Assembly: GCA_011947345.1 (NCBI GenBank)
Contig: JAAVTG010000857.1
Coordinates: 1 to 33,299 of the forward strand
DNA from: Phytophthora quininea
Taxonomy: Eukaryota > Oomycota > Peronosporomycetes > Peronosporales > Peronosporaceae
DNA: 33,299 nt
Direction: 5' to 3'
Shown here: positions 1-9,100 of the stretch, piece after piece
Layout of the letters: each line of letters opens with the position of its first letter
Position numbering within the stretch: the first letter of the stretch is position 1
Program-made: the position numbers and the translations under genes
Notes under the pieces: model-generated
Told to the model about the DNA's origin: nothing
Seen by the model: only the letters and a program-made list of their open reading frames with translations
Databases searched by the model: none

Positions 1-271
1 CATTCGCCAAGGAGTCCACACCATCCTGGACTCGGGCGAGATTACTACGACTTCTACCATGCCAAACCCGCCCCCAGAGCCAGACGCTGCAGCATCAACG
101 CCAGAAGCGCCAATGCTCGACGTCAATACTGTGCGCACAATGGCTGCCATCGACGATGGCTCTACGGCGTCAGATACGGAATCTGAAGGCGAAATAGCTG
201 ACGAAGGTGATGCAATTCCCTCGACGCACGAAACTAGCGATGCCCAGGAGAAAGCAACATACATCGTATAA
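1..271 (+). CDS. C-terminal tail of a third F-box/SNF2/RING-family paralogue (5' partial)
   Basis: The frame is open from base 2 to the TAA at 269-271, so this is the 3' end of a gene that starts left of the window. The first residues (IRQGVHTI, then a TTTST stretch) align with the tails of the two SNF2 genes in this window: VVRQAIHIM followed by TSSS in copy 1, and VIRQSIHVM followed by TTSTA in copy 2. The rest is an acidic, Ser/Thr-rich disordered tail (DTESEGEIADEGD), also like the other two. No domain lies inside the window. The assignment rests on this short alignment, the shared low-complexity style, and position: it sits upstream of copy 1 on the same strand, with only the sterol desaturase between them. 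Confidence 0.6.
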   Translation, partial: IRQGVHTILDSGEITTTSTMPNPPPEPDAAASTPEAPMLDVNTVRTMAAIDDGSTASDTESEGEIADEGDAIPSTHETSDAQEKATYIV

Positions 272-294
272 CACCCAAAAAGTCAACGATGACA

Positions 295-1135
295 TCAATT
301 TGCTACGGTTGACGGCGGACTACCGGAGCTTCTTAGCTTCAATGTGCTGCCGCGGGTCTTGGGGACAGAGTACCCGGTGACTGGAGGTTCGCGATACGAC
401 CCGCCGATGCGGTCCCACAGCGTAAAATATTGACCGTAGTTGTACACGAACTGCTCGTGGTGGACCGAGTGGTGCAGCGCGCCGTTGACGATGTGGTTCT
501 GCGAGAGGAAGAGTCCGTCATGGATGCTGATGGTCCAGTAGTTGACGGCCACGAACAGCGCCAGGAACAGCCCGCGGTGGATGGGGAACAGCATGACGAA
601 CAGGTGGTACGGCAGGCTCTGGATGTAGCCGTCCACCGGGTGGAACGAGTGCGAGGCGAAGGGCGAGCAAACGACCCACTTGTGGTGCGGCTTGTGCAGC
701 GACGCGTAGACGAGCGGGTGGTGCAGCCAGCGGTGAAACCAGTAGATGAGCATGTCCGAGAAGAAGAGGAACCAGACCACCGTCCAGGCCTCGAACCAGT
801 AGCCGTGCCGGCCGAAATGCTGGTACGTCTTGGAGTAGCCCCGCACGTCCGCCAGAAACCACGGCAGCGTCAGCAGCATCATGACGGGGATGGATTTCAT
901 GCTGTAGGCGATCTCCTTCCCCACCTGGTTCTTGAGGAACTTGGGGTGCTGCATCAGCTGCTTGTCGAACAGGAACTGGTACGCGAACCCAGCGCCCGTC
1001 AGGTAGAGCAAGTAGCCTCCGACCAGCGTCAGCACGGAGATCGATGTGATCTGGCGAGCCAGCGAGTCTCGAGGCACTTCTGCGGGGACACGGCATCCAA
1101 AAGAAATCGTCCGCGACTTCCAGCACGAGATCCAT
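295..1135 (-). CDS. ERG3: C-5 sterol desaturase, ERG3/SC5D family (one frame break near its start)
   Basis: Membrane di-iron desaturase that introduces the C5-C6 double bond into delta-7 sterols in the ER. All three histidine clusters of the fatty-acid hydroxylase superfamily are present: HRWLHH, HKPHHKW and HHSVHH, plus the family block SPFASHSFHPVDG. Hydrophobic segments flank the clusters. The frame holding these motifs has no ATG: it runs back to a GTG at 1077 and then to a stop. In the neighbouring frame an ATG at 1135 opens with MDLVLEVADDFFW. Reading the GGGG run at 1084-1087 as GGG joins the two frames into an uninterrupted protein of 279 residues, a normal family length. I therefore start at 1135. 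The gene is convergent with the paralogue tail at 1-271. Phytophthora cannot make sterols de novo, so a retained ERG3 probably acts on host sterols (known background, not seen here). Confidence 0.9.
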
Positions 1136-1360
1136 CGCTGCTACTTGTTGAAATCGACTCGAAGGAAAACGAGAAGTGCCGATTCGCGCATTAATGTCCC
1201 CCGTTCATCCTTTGAGAAGATATCTGTAGCACTCGATTACTCTGGGATCGGCCAGGCGCGATTACCAGCAACTGCAACATGTCGGACCAAATCATGTATT
1301 CATGTGACCAAATCTATTGTAAAATAGTCCAAATTGTATACACATGGTCCTCAGCGGACG

Positions 1361-4300
1361 ATGAAGCCTGCAGAGCAGCGTCTCCTCTCCATCCTCGCGC
1401 CGATCTACCCAGAGCTCACCGCTTATTGCCCAGTGGCTGTAGAGCTGGAGCGTACCCCGATGACTGGCTGAAGCTCGTGTTCCAGACGCCCGACGGCTCC
1501 GTGGAGAAGGAGGCGAGCTGTGTCAACGCCCAGGAAGGCTGTCGCTGCGACTACGTGCGATTACTGAGGGCGCTGATGGTCCTCAGAGAGCGCGAGATTC
1601 TCTCCATTAAGATCAACTACCAAGTGTCGACCACCGAGGGAGATGCCCACGGCGCCATTTTGGAAGTGTCTGCCAGTGTGCACCGTCACGCTCGCACTTC
1701 CGACTCTCTGAAAGGCTTCGAGTTGGTGCTGTCTCATCTTCAGAGTCAAGGGCTGGCCATCGCTAGAAGAAGTGCGAGCTCCAGACAAGAAGCCAAGCAG
1801 ACGGAGCTATTAGAGGCGAGCCACAGCTCCTGTCACGTCGTGGGCTGCAGACTGCACCAGTTCCAAAAGACTTGGCTATGGGACCCAAAGCCAAACTGAG
1901 TCTCCCCGACGTGCTGGAGAGTCTCATGCGGCACATGGAGACCGAGCAGATGGAAATCCGAGAAGATGCAACGTACGTGACGAGGATGCAGCATCCGGAC
2001 GGACGCGTGATGATGACGGATCTGCCGTCGAGCGTGCTGCACATTGTTGTGTGCTTGATGGATGCTCGAGATCTGGCACAGTTGAGTGGTGCGTGCTCTC
2101 TGTTTCGGCATTTAGCATACGAGGTGGTGCCAGGGCTGAATCTTGTGCTGTTTGAACATCAGCGAAAAGGACTGAAGTGGATGCTGCATCGAGAGACGCC
2201 GTCGCTGAGCTCGTCGTCACTGCCACATCCATTTATGTTGCCTGGATGCAGGGACAATGTGGCAATTGATTTCCTGGACCAAAAGGTTGTGGAGAATGTG
2301 GATACAATGGCTAGCGATACGTGTGGTGGGCTTTTTGTGACGAGCCAGGCTTGGGGAAGACGATTACGATACTGGCGCTAATCCTCCGTACGAAAGGAAT
2401 TTCGACGCACAAAACGGTCGTTGATTTGGTCGAAAGTGAAGACGAATCGCCGCCTTCTGGTCTCCGACCTGCGCGTAGTCGAGATCGTTCCGTTCCAGCG
2501 GCGGATTTAGTCGACTCTGGTGCGTCACTCATTGTTGTGCCAGATCCACTCGTCGAGCACTGGAAATACCAAATTGAAGCGCACGTGGCCCAAGGAGCTT
2601 TACGGACATTTATCGATGAAAGTAAAGACGATCTTCCGAGCAACAGACTACTAGCAGCTTACGATGTCGTTGTTACGTCGTTCAGCCGCCTGACGCGAGA
2701 GTGGAAACTCAATCGACCACCTTCTGCGTTAGAGCAACGGATGCCTGAACGCTACGGTTTTGAGGGCCCCCAGCGATACGCTGACGGCTCAATCCGAGGC
2801 GATGTGTCATCTCTCCTAACAGTGAACTGGGTGCGCGTCATTGTTGACGAAGGACACAAGTTGGGCGGGCAGACCCCAACAAATTTGATGCAAATGGCTC
2901 GAACTATATCTGCCGAGCGACGCTGGATTATGACCGGAACCCCAACACCAAATACTCTCCAGTCTGCCGACCTCAAATACATGCATGGCCTTCTCGTCTT
3001 CTTACGCAACAAGCCTTACGGAAATCCGGATGGACGAGCGTGGACAAAAGCGATCACTCGACCTTTCGAACAAAACCAACCTGTCGGGTTTTACCGTTTA
3101 CAAAGCTTGCTGAGTCGGATTATGGTGCGGCACACAAAGGCTTCGATTCGTGAGATTCTTCCAGATCCTGTTCGCCAAACAGTTTTCATTGACCCTACTC
3201 CGAGTGAGTACGCTCAGTACAATGTTGTCGCTGCAGCTGTGCGGGCGAACCTGGTGATCACAAACATGGATCCGCATGATCCAGGGAGGGAACACGCCGA
3301 CAGTCTGTTGAACCCAAGCAACCAGAAAGAGGCCTTGCAGGTGGTGTCAAATCTTCGCCTTGCATGCTGTGGTGGAGTTAAAAGCGAGGTGGTGTTGTCT
3401 GACAAGGCTCGGCTGGAAACCATCAACATGCTTTCAGAGACTGGTGTAGATGGCGACAATATCGCAAACGTGATCGAGTATCTGCGCCGAGTTAAGCTGC
3501 CAGGGATGACGACAGAGTGCAAAAGCTGTAAGCGACACTTGCAGTTATTAATGATTATGCCCTGCGGTCACTTGTGCTGTGCGGACTGTGTAGAAGACCG
3601 GATCGTCAAGATTGGCCCGAGTTGCTATGTCTGCAATGAAGTGTACGATCCCGAGTCCTTTCAGCTGCTGCAGCCGGGATTTGATTTCCGCGAAGTCGAT
3701 GGCGACAACGTCAACGGCAATAATCGCCGCCGTGGTGTATATCGCACCGCACAAGCCCCTCGGGAGCGAACGCAGCAACCTCAAAGCCAAGCCGCGCCGA
3801 ACCATACCCCTGAAGGAACAGGGCCAAACCCGCATTACTGGACAGTCGATGCAAGTAAAGTGTTCTACGCTGCAACACGAGTCCGCGAACTGAAAAAGAA
3901 TTCGCACGACGTGGTGCTTCCCAAGGCGCACGTTCCAGTCAATCACGCTACGTCAAGGTAATTATCTTTTCTCAATTCACGGAGATCATTTGGCGCACGA
4001 AGCTGGCTTTTGAACAGCAGAAAATCCCCACTGCGAATTTCATCACTCGTGTCAGTCCGAAAGCTCGGATGAATGCTCTCAAGCGTTTCCGCACAGACCC
4101 GTCACTAAATGTGCTGCTGTTATCGGAAATGGGGTCTCACGGCTTGGACTTGTCATTTGTCACGCATATCTTTCTCATGGAGGAGATTTGGGATAAATCA
4201 CTGGAGCAACAAGTCGTTAGCCGAGCTCACCGGATGGGAGCGAAACAACCAGTGGTAGTAGAGCAACTGTGGATGAGAGGGACGTTGGAAAGTCAAATGG

Positions 4301-5437
4301 CCAAAGTGAGCGAGTTGGGAGAGGATTCGGAGCCCGCACCGCGTATAATTCATGACCTCGGTCCGCCCGCACGACCTCTGAAGAAAGATCACATTAACGC
4401 TGGAAACGCACTGCTCAATGTCGCGGGAAAGAAGCGAAAGCGAAATCGTATCGCCGAGTCTCCCAAAGTACAAACTGGGAACAAGCGCAGCTTCCTTCAA
4501 CGCAAACTTGACTACGTTCTTAACCACTTGCGCTTGTTGGGCGACAGTGTTGTTGCAGAGCCTCGACAAGTTCGCTTTTTGTCATGGATGAGAACGAAGG
4601 AGTCGTTCGGCAAGCCATTCATATAATGCAAAGCCCCACAACTCCAGCGGTGACGTCTTCATCGGACAATCATCTACGGCTCGACAATTCCGCTCCTCAC
4701 AGTAGTGGCGTTAACAGTTCACAACCTACCCAAACGGCTCGTGCGCCTCTTTCTGAAGGAAGCCATTTGCAACCTGAGATAACGAGGCCTCCTAGCGGTC
4801 TGAGAGAGTCGTCGGTTATGCTTCCTGTGCAGCATGCTCAATCTACTCAACTGGCGAAGGCGAGGGCATCGTCTGCCAAGAGAGTCGCAGCGGCTCCATT
4901 ATCGCAAACGACAATCGATGCCGCGTTTAACACTTCAGAGACGGTAATCGAACAACCCCGACAAAAGGAGAGCTGTGTTGAAGGACTCCAGTGGATCGAA
5001 GACACAACCAATGGCTATTGCACATGGAGGTGCAAGCTCCACGTCTCCCGACGATGATATCATTGAGATTAGCGATGACCCAATTCCTGCCCTGCCCCGC
5101 CCGATAAAAGAGTGATACAGACGACACTCTGTTCTGATCGTGAAGTTATCGTTATTGACGATTCCTCGTCCAGCAGTGATTCCTCGAGTGAAAGTGACAC
5201 TGGCGGAAACAATGGGTCCACTGCCGACGATGAAGCTCAATCCGGCAGTGAGAATGAAAGTAGTGATGAAAGCGATGGCGATTTGGATGAAGCCTTCGCA
5301 AAGTTGAAGCATATTGTGCGGTGCAAGCGCAATGCTCAGGAGGCTATAGAACAATCTGAAGCGCAAGCTTCGTCCGCTTTGTTGACACTCGCCACCGTCT
5401 CAATGCAGTTGACGACGATGAAACCGAGACGGAGTAG
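1361..5437 (+). CDS. F-box/SNF2-helicase/RING protein, copy 1 (split by frame breaks)
   Basis: Probable chromatin-remodelling ATPase joined to ubiquitin-ligase modules, about 1,360 residues. In order: an N-terminal conserved region (1459-1760); an F-box (about 2010-2130, TDLPSSVLHIV...ACSLFRHLA); SNF2 helicase lobe 1 with the Walker A variant DEPGLGKT (2339-2362), DEGH box (2846-2857) and motif MTGTPTP; a RING finger between the lobes (3518-3636, CKSC...CGHLCCADC...CYVC); helicase lobe 2 (3957-4320, GSHGLDLS and SRAHRMG); and an acidic tail with SUMO-interaction-like motifs (DIIEISDD, VIVIDDSSSS). The order resembles plant F-box/SNF2 proteins such as At3g54460. Start: the ATG at 1361 gives MKPAEQRLLSIL. 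Frames change at 1455-1458 (C4), between about 1765 and 1870, at 2332-2336 (T5), 3955-3956 (AA), 4576-4580 (T5), and three times in 4985-5400. Copy 2 aligns across most of these points. The stop at 5435-5437 follows DDDETETE, matching the DDDETESD end of copy 2. Confidence 0.85.
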
Positions 5438-5478
5438 TTTTGGAAGGAATTGAACAAGAACTCCGGCATACATCTATT

Positions 5479-5797
5479 ATGACGAGGCGAAGTGTTGAAA
5501 GTAATGTTGGAAAAGAAGATTGCGGTGAGTAAGCTTATCCGGAAAAGCAGCCCGAGTCGTACAAAATATGACTGAGGGCACTTCGCTGCCTTCAATTGAT
5601 ATCTGGCTCCAGCAGCGTCTACAGTTGCTAGTAAGGAACAAGATTTCTCCAACACGCAGATGTACGCTTCCGGCGGCTTGGATCAATGGCTCGAGAGCCG
5701 CACACATGTCGAGACGGAGATGGCAGTCTCCTCGCTTGGTCCGCCACGCTCCAAGGTTCACACAGTGTCGGTGTCCCGAACGGGGACTATCCGCTAG
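5479..5797 (+). CDS. Small two-exon gene of unknown function
   Basis: I do not recognise the product. The ATG at 5479 opens MTRRSVESNVGKEDC and meets a good donor (GTGAGT) at 5525. Splicing to an acceptor ending at 5612, 5615 or 5624 keeps one frame and continues as ASKEQDFSNTQMYASGG to the TAG at 5795-5797, giving about 72-76 residues. The phase match between exons supports the model. Exon 2 from FSNTQ onward also occurs, with one V-to-L change, in the right arm of the inverted duplication (8826-8978, minus strand), where exon 1 is missing. The protein has no signal peptide or membrane segment and is rich in Ser, Thr and charged residues. The gene lies just after SNF2 copy 1 and is convergent with the left AKR gene. 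It could instead be the far 3' part of a larger transcript. Confidence 0.45.
5525..5612 (+). other. Intron of the small gene, with alternative in-frame acceptors
   Basis: The donor is GTGAGT at 5525-5530. Three AG acceptors end at 5612, 5615 and 5624, and all three leave the downstream frame unchanged because they differ by 3 or 12 bases. The first two form a tandem CAGCAG acceptor. Confidence 0.45.
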
Positions 5798-7203
5798 CTG
5801 GTAGCGTCAGCTATCGCCTCGGCATCCCTGATGGCTTCTGCTTTCGGCGAGAAATTGGGGCGAAGAACCGTCCTGCCAGTTAGCGACAACCAAGATGGCC
5901 GACTGTCCTGCATCAAAGGGAAACGAGCTGTCGCGGCGAAGAGCTTCAAGGAAAGGAATTATGCAGTCCCAGTGCGCTGGGTTATTTGCCTCCTAGTTCG
6001 AGAGCTCCTGCTCGAGGTGGCGGCTACGCATCAGCGCGAATTGGTCCATCTCGGACACGCTCGGCACGAACTGGACGACGGCGTCGATCTTGGCCCTCAC
6101 CTCGGGCGTGATCTTGTGCACGAGCTCCAGCGCCTGGAGGTTCTCTTCGAGTTGGGACGGGCGACTCGCCCCCAGCAGCACCGTGGACACGTTCTGGTTC
6201 GAGACGGCCCAGGCGATCGCCATCTGCGCGAGCGAGCAGCCCAGCTCCTCGGCGATCGGCTTGAGCTGGTCGGCCATCTTGACGCGGTCCTCGAAGCCCT
6301 CGGTCATCGGCGTGCCGGGGCCAAACATCTTGCCGGCGAACCGAGAGCCTTCGGGCACGCCGGCGCTGTACTTGCCGGTGAGCGTGCCGAACGCAAGCGG
6401 CGACCAGGTCGTGAGTCCGAGCTTGTACTTCTTGTACAGGTCCAGGAACTCGAACTCGACCTTACTGCGCTCGAGGATGTTGTACTGGGCCTGCTCGGCG
6501 ATGGGTCGGATGAGTCCGAGGCGGTCGGCGATCTCGCAGGCCTCGCGGATTTGGGAAGGCAGCCACTCGCTGGTCCCCCAGTAGAAGGCCCAGCCTTGGT
6601 CGATGACGAAGTTCATGGCACGGACGGTCTCCTCGATGGGGGTGAACGGTTCGGGGCGGTGGCAAAGACCACATCGACGTAGTCGAGGGCGAGCCGGCGC
6701 AGCGACGCCTTGAGCCCCTCGACGATGTGCTTGCGGCTGTTGCCCTGGCCGTTGGGTCCACTCGGCGAGGCCATCGGAGCCCATGAACTCCTTGGTGACG
6801 ACCACCAGGTCTTCGCGAGTCCAGATGCCTTCCTGGATGCCTCTTTGGATGGCGTGGCCCAGGTACTCTTCCGATCGACCGTTGCCGTACATCTCGGCCG
6901 TGTCGAAGAGGTTGATGCCGTTCTCGAACGCCAACTTCATGACCTCGTACCACGCGTCCATCGTGTAGGTGACGTCGTCGTAGTCGGCCCAGGAGCCGAG
7001 CGAGACCTTGGAGACGAGCAGGCCCGAGTTGCCGAGGAAGCGGTGGGCCATCTTCTTGGTCGAGGTGGGGGTCGAAGTCGACGGGGCCATGGTGGCTGGT
7101 GGGGTGAGGTGGAGTAGAGTGGGTTAGTAGGTTGGATCTGTCGATCGCGGAGTAGATTTGAGAATGAGTGAGGCTGCTGCAGTCGTCGCAAAAGAGATGT
7201 TTG
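5645..7203. repeat. Left arm of 1.56-kb inverted duplication
   Basis: The reverse complement of 5645-7203 matches 7420-8978 almost base for base. Outer limit: TTCTCCAACACG at 5645 pairs with its complement ending at 8978. Inner limit: base 7203 pairs with 7420, and the match ends at 7204/7419. Both arms are 1,559 bases. Differences I saw: one extra A at about 5854 (AAATT against AATT), a T4/T3 difference in the AKR leader, a missing dinucleotide near 6761, and a few substitutions. The arm holds the complete left AKR gene and exon 2 of the small gene. Confidence 0.93.
5993..7090 (-). CDS. Aldo/keto reductase, Kv-beta-like (AKR6 type), left copy
   Basis: NADPH-dependent oxidoreductase of the potassium-channel beta-subunit-like family, about 365 residues. 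Seen: the N-terminal [17 protein letters not shown] block; catalytic Asp and Tyr in [19 protein letters not shown]; catalytic Lys in VVVTKEF; the FYWGTSEW strand; and the C-terminal cofactor block [17 protein letters not shown]. Start: the ATG at 7090 gives [20 protein letters not shown], identical to the right copy. The frame is open throughout, but about 34 codons (6661-6762) are out of register. A two-base deletion near 6761 shifts the frame, and a missing base at 6661-6662 (shared with the right copy) shifts it back. Residues that should read [13 protein letters not shown] are therefore nonsense, up to [10 protein letters not shown]. The gene is divergent from its twin at 7532. Confidence 0.92.
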   Translation of the reverse strand: MAPSTSTPTSTKKMAHRFLGNSGLLVSKVSLGSWADYDDVTYTMDAWYEVMKLAFENGINLFDTAEMYGNGRSEEYLGHAIQRGIQEGIWTREDLVVVTKEFMGSDGLAEWTQRPGQQPQAHRRGAQGVAAPARPRLRRCGLCHRPEPFTPIEETVRAMNFVIDQGWAFYWGTSEWLPSQIREACEIADRLGLIRPIAEQAQYNILERSKVEFEFLDLYKKYKLGLTTWSPLAFGTLTGKYSAGVPEGSRFAGKMFGPGTPMTEGFEDRVKMADQLKPIAEELGCSLAQMAIAWAVSNQNVSTVLLGASRPSQLEENLQALELVHKITPEVRAKIDAVVQFVPSVSEMDQFALMRSRHLEQELSN

Positions 7204-7531
7204 TCATATTTTTCCTACCGATAGTTCTTTTGTCGATTCGTAAGCAATAGGTTATTTCGCGAATACGTGAACAGCGAGCTGTCTCACTTACGATAATGGA
7301 AACGCCTGCGGGCGTTCTCAAGGGGAAACGTTGTACTGCCGAGATCGAGACCAACGCCGAAGGTGCTTACGAAATCGCTAGGCTCTAAAGGAGCTGGAAA
7401 AGATGACAAGCACACATGCCAAACATCTCTTTGCGACGACTGCAGCAGCCTCACTCATTCCCAAATCTACTCCGCGATCGACAGATCCAATCTACTAACC
7501 CACTCCACTCCACCTCACCCCACCAGCCACC
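7091..7531. promoter_or_regulatory. Shared upstream region of the divergent AKR pair
   Basis: These 441 bases separate the two AKR start codons. The outer parts (7091-7203 and 7420-7531) are mirror copies, so both genes have the same roughly 110-bp leader. The central 216 bases (7204-7419) are unique. A short open frame in the centre (ATG 7296, stop 7386-7388, 30 codons, METPAGVLKGKR...) is the only coding-like sequence. It has no recognisable homologue, and I would not call it a gene. I identify no specific promoter motif. Confidence 0.5.
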
Positions 7532-8978
7532 ATGGCCCCGTCGACTTCGACCCCCACCTCGACCAAGAAGATGGCCCACCGCTTCCTCGGCAACTCGGGT
7601 CTGCTCGTCTCCAAGGTCTCGCTCGGCTCCTGGGCCGACTACGACGACGTCACCTACACGATGGACGCGTGGTACGAGGTCATGAAGTTGGCGTTCGAGA
7701 ACGGCATCAACCTCTTCGACACGGCCGAGATGTACGGCAACGGTCGATCGGAAGAGTACCTGGGCCACGCCATCCAAAGAGGCATCCAGGAAGGCATCTG
7801 GACTCGCGAAGACCTGGTGGTCGTCACCAAGGAGTTCATGGGCTCCGATGGCCTCGCCGAGAGTGGACCCAACGGCCAGGGCAACAGCCGCAAGCACATC
7901 GTCGAGGGGCTCAAGGCGTCGCTGCGCCGGCTCGCCCTCGACTACGTCGATGTGGTCTTTGCCACCGCCCCGAACCGTTCACCCCCATCGAGGAGACCGT
8001 CCGTGCCATGAACTTCGTCATCGACCAAGGCTGGGCCTTCTACTGGGGGACCAGCGAGTGGCTGCCTTCCCAAATCCGCGAGGCCTGCGAGATCGCCGAC
8101 CGCCTCGGACTCATCCGACCCATCGCCAAGCAGGCCCAGTACAACATCCTCGAGCGCAGTAAGGTCGAGTTCGAGTTCCTGGACCTGTACAAGAAGTACA
8201 AGCTCGGACTCACGACCTGGTCGCCGCTTGCGTTCGGCACGCTCACCGGCAAGTACAGCGCCGGCGTGCCCGAAGGCTCTCGGTTCGCCGGCAAGATGTT
8301 TGGCCCCGGCACGCCGATGACCGAGGGCTTCGAGGACCGCGTCAAGATGGCCGACCAGCTCAAGCCGATCGCCGAGGAGCTGGGCTGCTCGCTCGCGCAG
8401 ATGGCGATCGCCTGGGCCGTCTCGAACCAGAACGTGTCCACGGTGCTGCTGGGGGCGAGTCGCCCGTCCCAACTCGAAGAGAACCTCCAGGCGCTGGAGC
8501 TCGTGCACAAGATCACGCCCGAGGTGAGGGCCAAGATCGACGCCGTCGTCCAGTTCGTGCCGAGCGTGTCCGAGATGGACCAATTCGCGCTGATGCGTAG
8601 CCGCCACCTCGAGCAGGAGCTCTCGAACTAGGAGGCAAATAACCCAGCGCACTGGGACTGCATAATTCCTTTCCTTGAAGCTCTTCGCCGCGACAGCTCG
8701 TTTCCCTTTGATGCAGGACAGTCGGCCATCTTGGTTGTCGCTAACTGGCAGGACGGTTCTTCGCCCCAATTCTCGCCGAAAGCAGAAGCCATCAGGGATG
8801 CCGAGGCGATAGCTGACGCTACCAGCTAGCGGATAGTCCCCGTTCGGGACACCGACACTGTGTGAACCTTGGAGCGTGGCGGACCAAGCGAGGAGAGTGC
8901 CATCTCCGTCTCGACATGTGTGCGGCTCTCGAGCCATTGATCCAAGCCGCCGGAAGCGTACATCTGCGTGTTGGAGAA
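7420..8978. repeat. Right arm of 1.56-kb inverted duplication
   Basis: Mirror of 5645-7203. It carries the right AKR gene and the 3' part of the small gene on the minus strand. The outer edge stops inside exon 2 of the small gene, so this arm looks like the derived copy and the left arm, which adjoins an intact exon 1, looks like the source. The outer edge coincides exactly with a foldback hairpin at 8968-8993. Confidence 0.93.
7532..8631 (+). CDS. Aldo/keto reductase, Kv-beta-like (AKR6 type), right copy (one frame break)
   Basis: Near-identical twin of the gene at 5993-7090, with the same catalytic Asp, Tyr and Lys blocks and the same C-terminal cofactor block. Unlike the left copy it keeps the correct segment [20 protein letters not shown] followed by the LDYVDVVFA strand. 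The frame then breaks at GCCACC (7961-7966). One more C would give GCCCAC and restore [15 protein letters not shown], as family members have at the catalytic His-Arg. Both arms lack this C. That means either a break older than the duplication or the same base-calling error in both. With the base restored the protein is 366 residues. Its 5' end faces the left copy across 441 bases. Confidence 0.92.
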
Positions 8979-9038
8979 GTATTTCTCCAACACAAGCGTC
9001 AAGCTATTATTTATTGATCGATAAACGGTGTTCGACAT
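8826..9038 (-). pseudogene. Truncated duplicate of the small gene (exon 2 only)
   Basis: From 8978 down to 8826 this repeats the end of the small gene at 5479-5797 (FSNTQMYASGG... to TGTIR and stop), with one V-to-L difference. Upstream of 8978 the sequence is unrelated to exon 1 or its intron. An in-frame ATG at 9038 exists (MSNTVYRSINN), so a 70-codon open frame remains, but it arose by fusion at the duplication edge. I regard it as a non-functional remnant; expression is possible but unsupported. Confidence 0.55.
8968..8993. repeat. Perfect 11-bp foldback at the duplication edge
   Basis: GTGTTGGAGAA (8968-8978), a four-base loop GTAT, then TTCTCCAACAC (8983-8993). The first half is the last 11 bases of the right arm; the second half is its inverted copy just outside the arm. 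Confidence 0.9.
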
Positions 9039-9100
9039 GAAGGAAGTATAAAAGCTTTTGAAGGCGACACTTTAAAGGTCGTGCGGGCATCACGAGTGAC

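Noticed and set aside
430..1194. 254-codon plus-strand frame opposite ERG3
   Set aside because: Shadow of the GC-rich antisense gene; no domain, and the composition (Val, Arg, His, Glu-rich) is typical of an antisense frame.
2332..4580. Programmed ribosomal frameshifting at the T5 runs in copy 1
   Set aside because: Similar single-base losses occur in many unrelated genes and in other bases, and copy 2 reads through the second position without a shift. No slippery heptamer pattern is shared.
1361..5437. Copy 1 as a pseudogene
   Set aside because: All helicase and RING motifs are intact, no substitution-type stops are seen, and the breaks are of the same type found in dynein and INTS6. Assembly error explains them better.
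5831..6682. 283-codon plus-strand frame over the left AKR (and its mirror in the right arm)
   Set aside because: Antisense shadow of the AKR gene.
5645..8978. Inverted duplication as a transposable element
   Set aside because: The arms contain ordinary genes, no transposase is seen, the central sequence codes for nothing recognisable, and I see no target-site duplication at 5645 and 8978.
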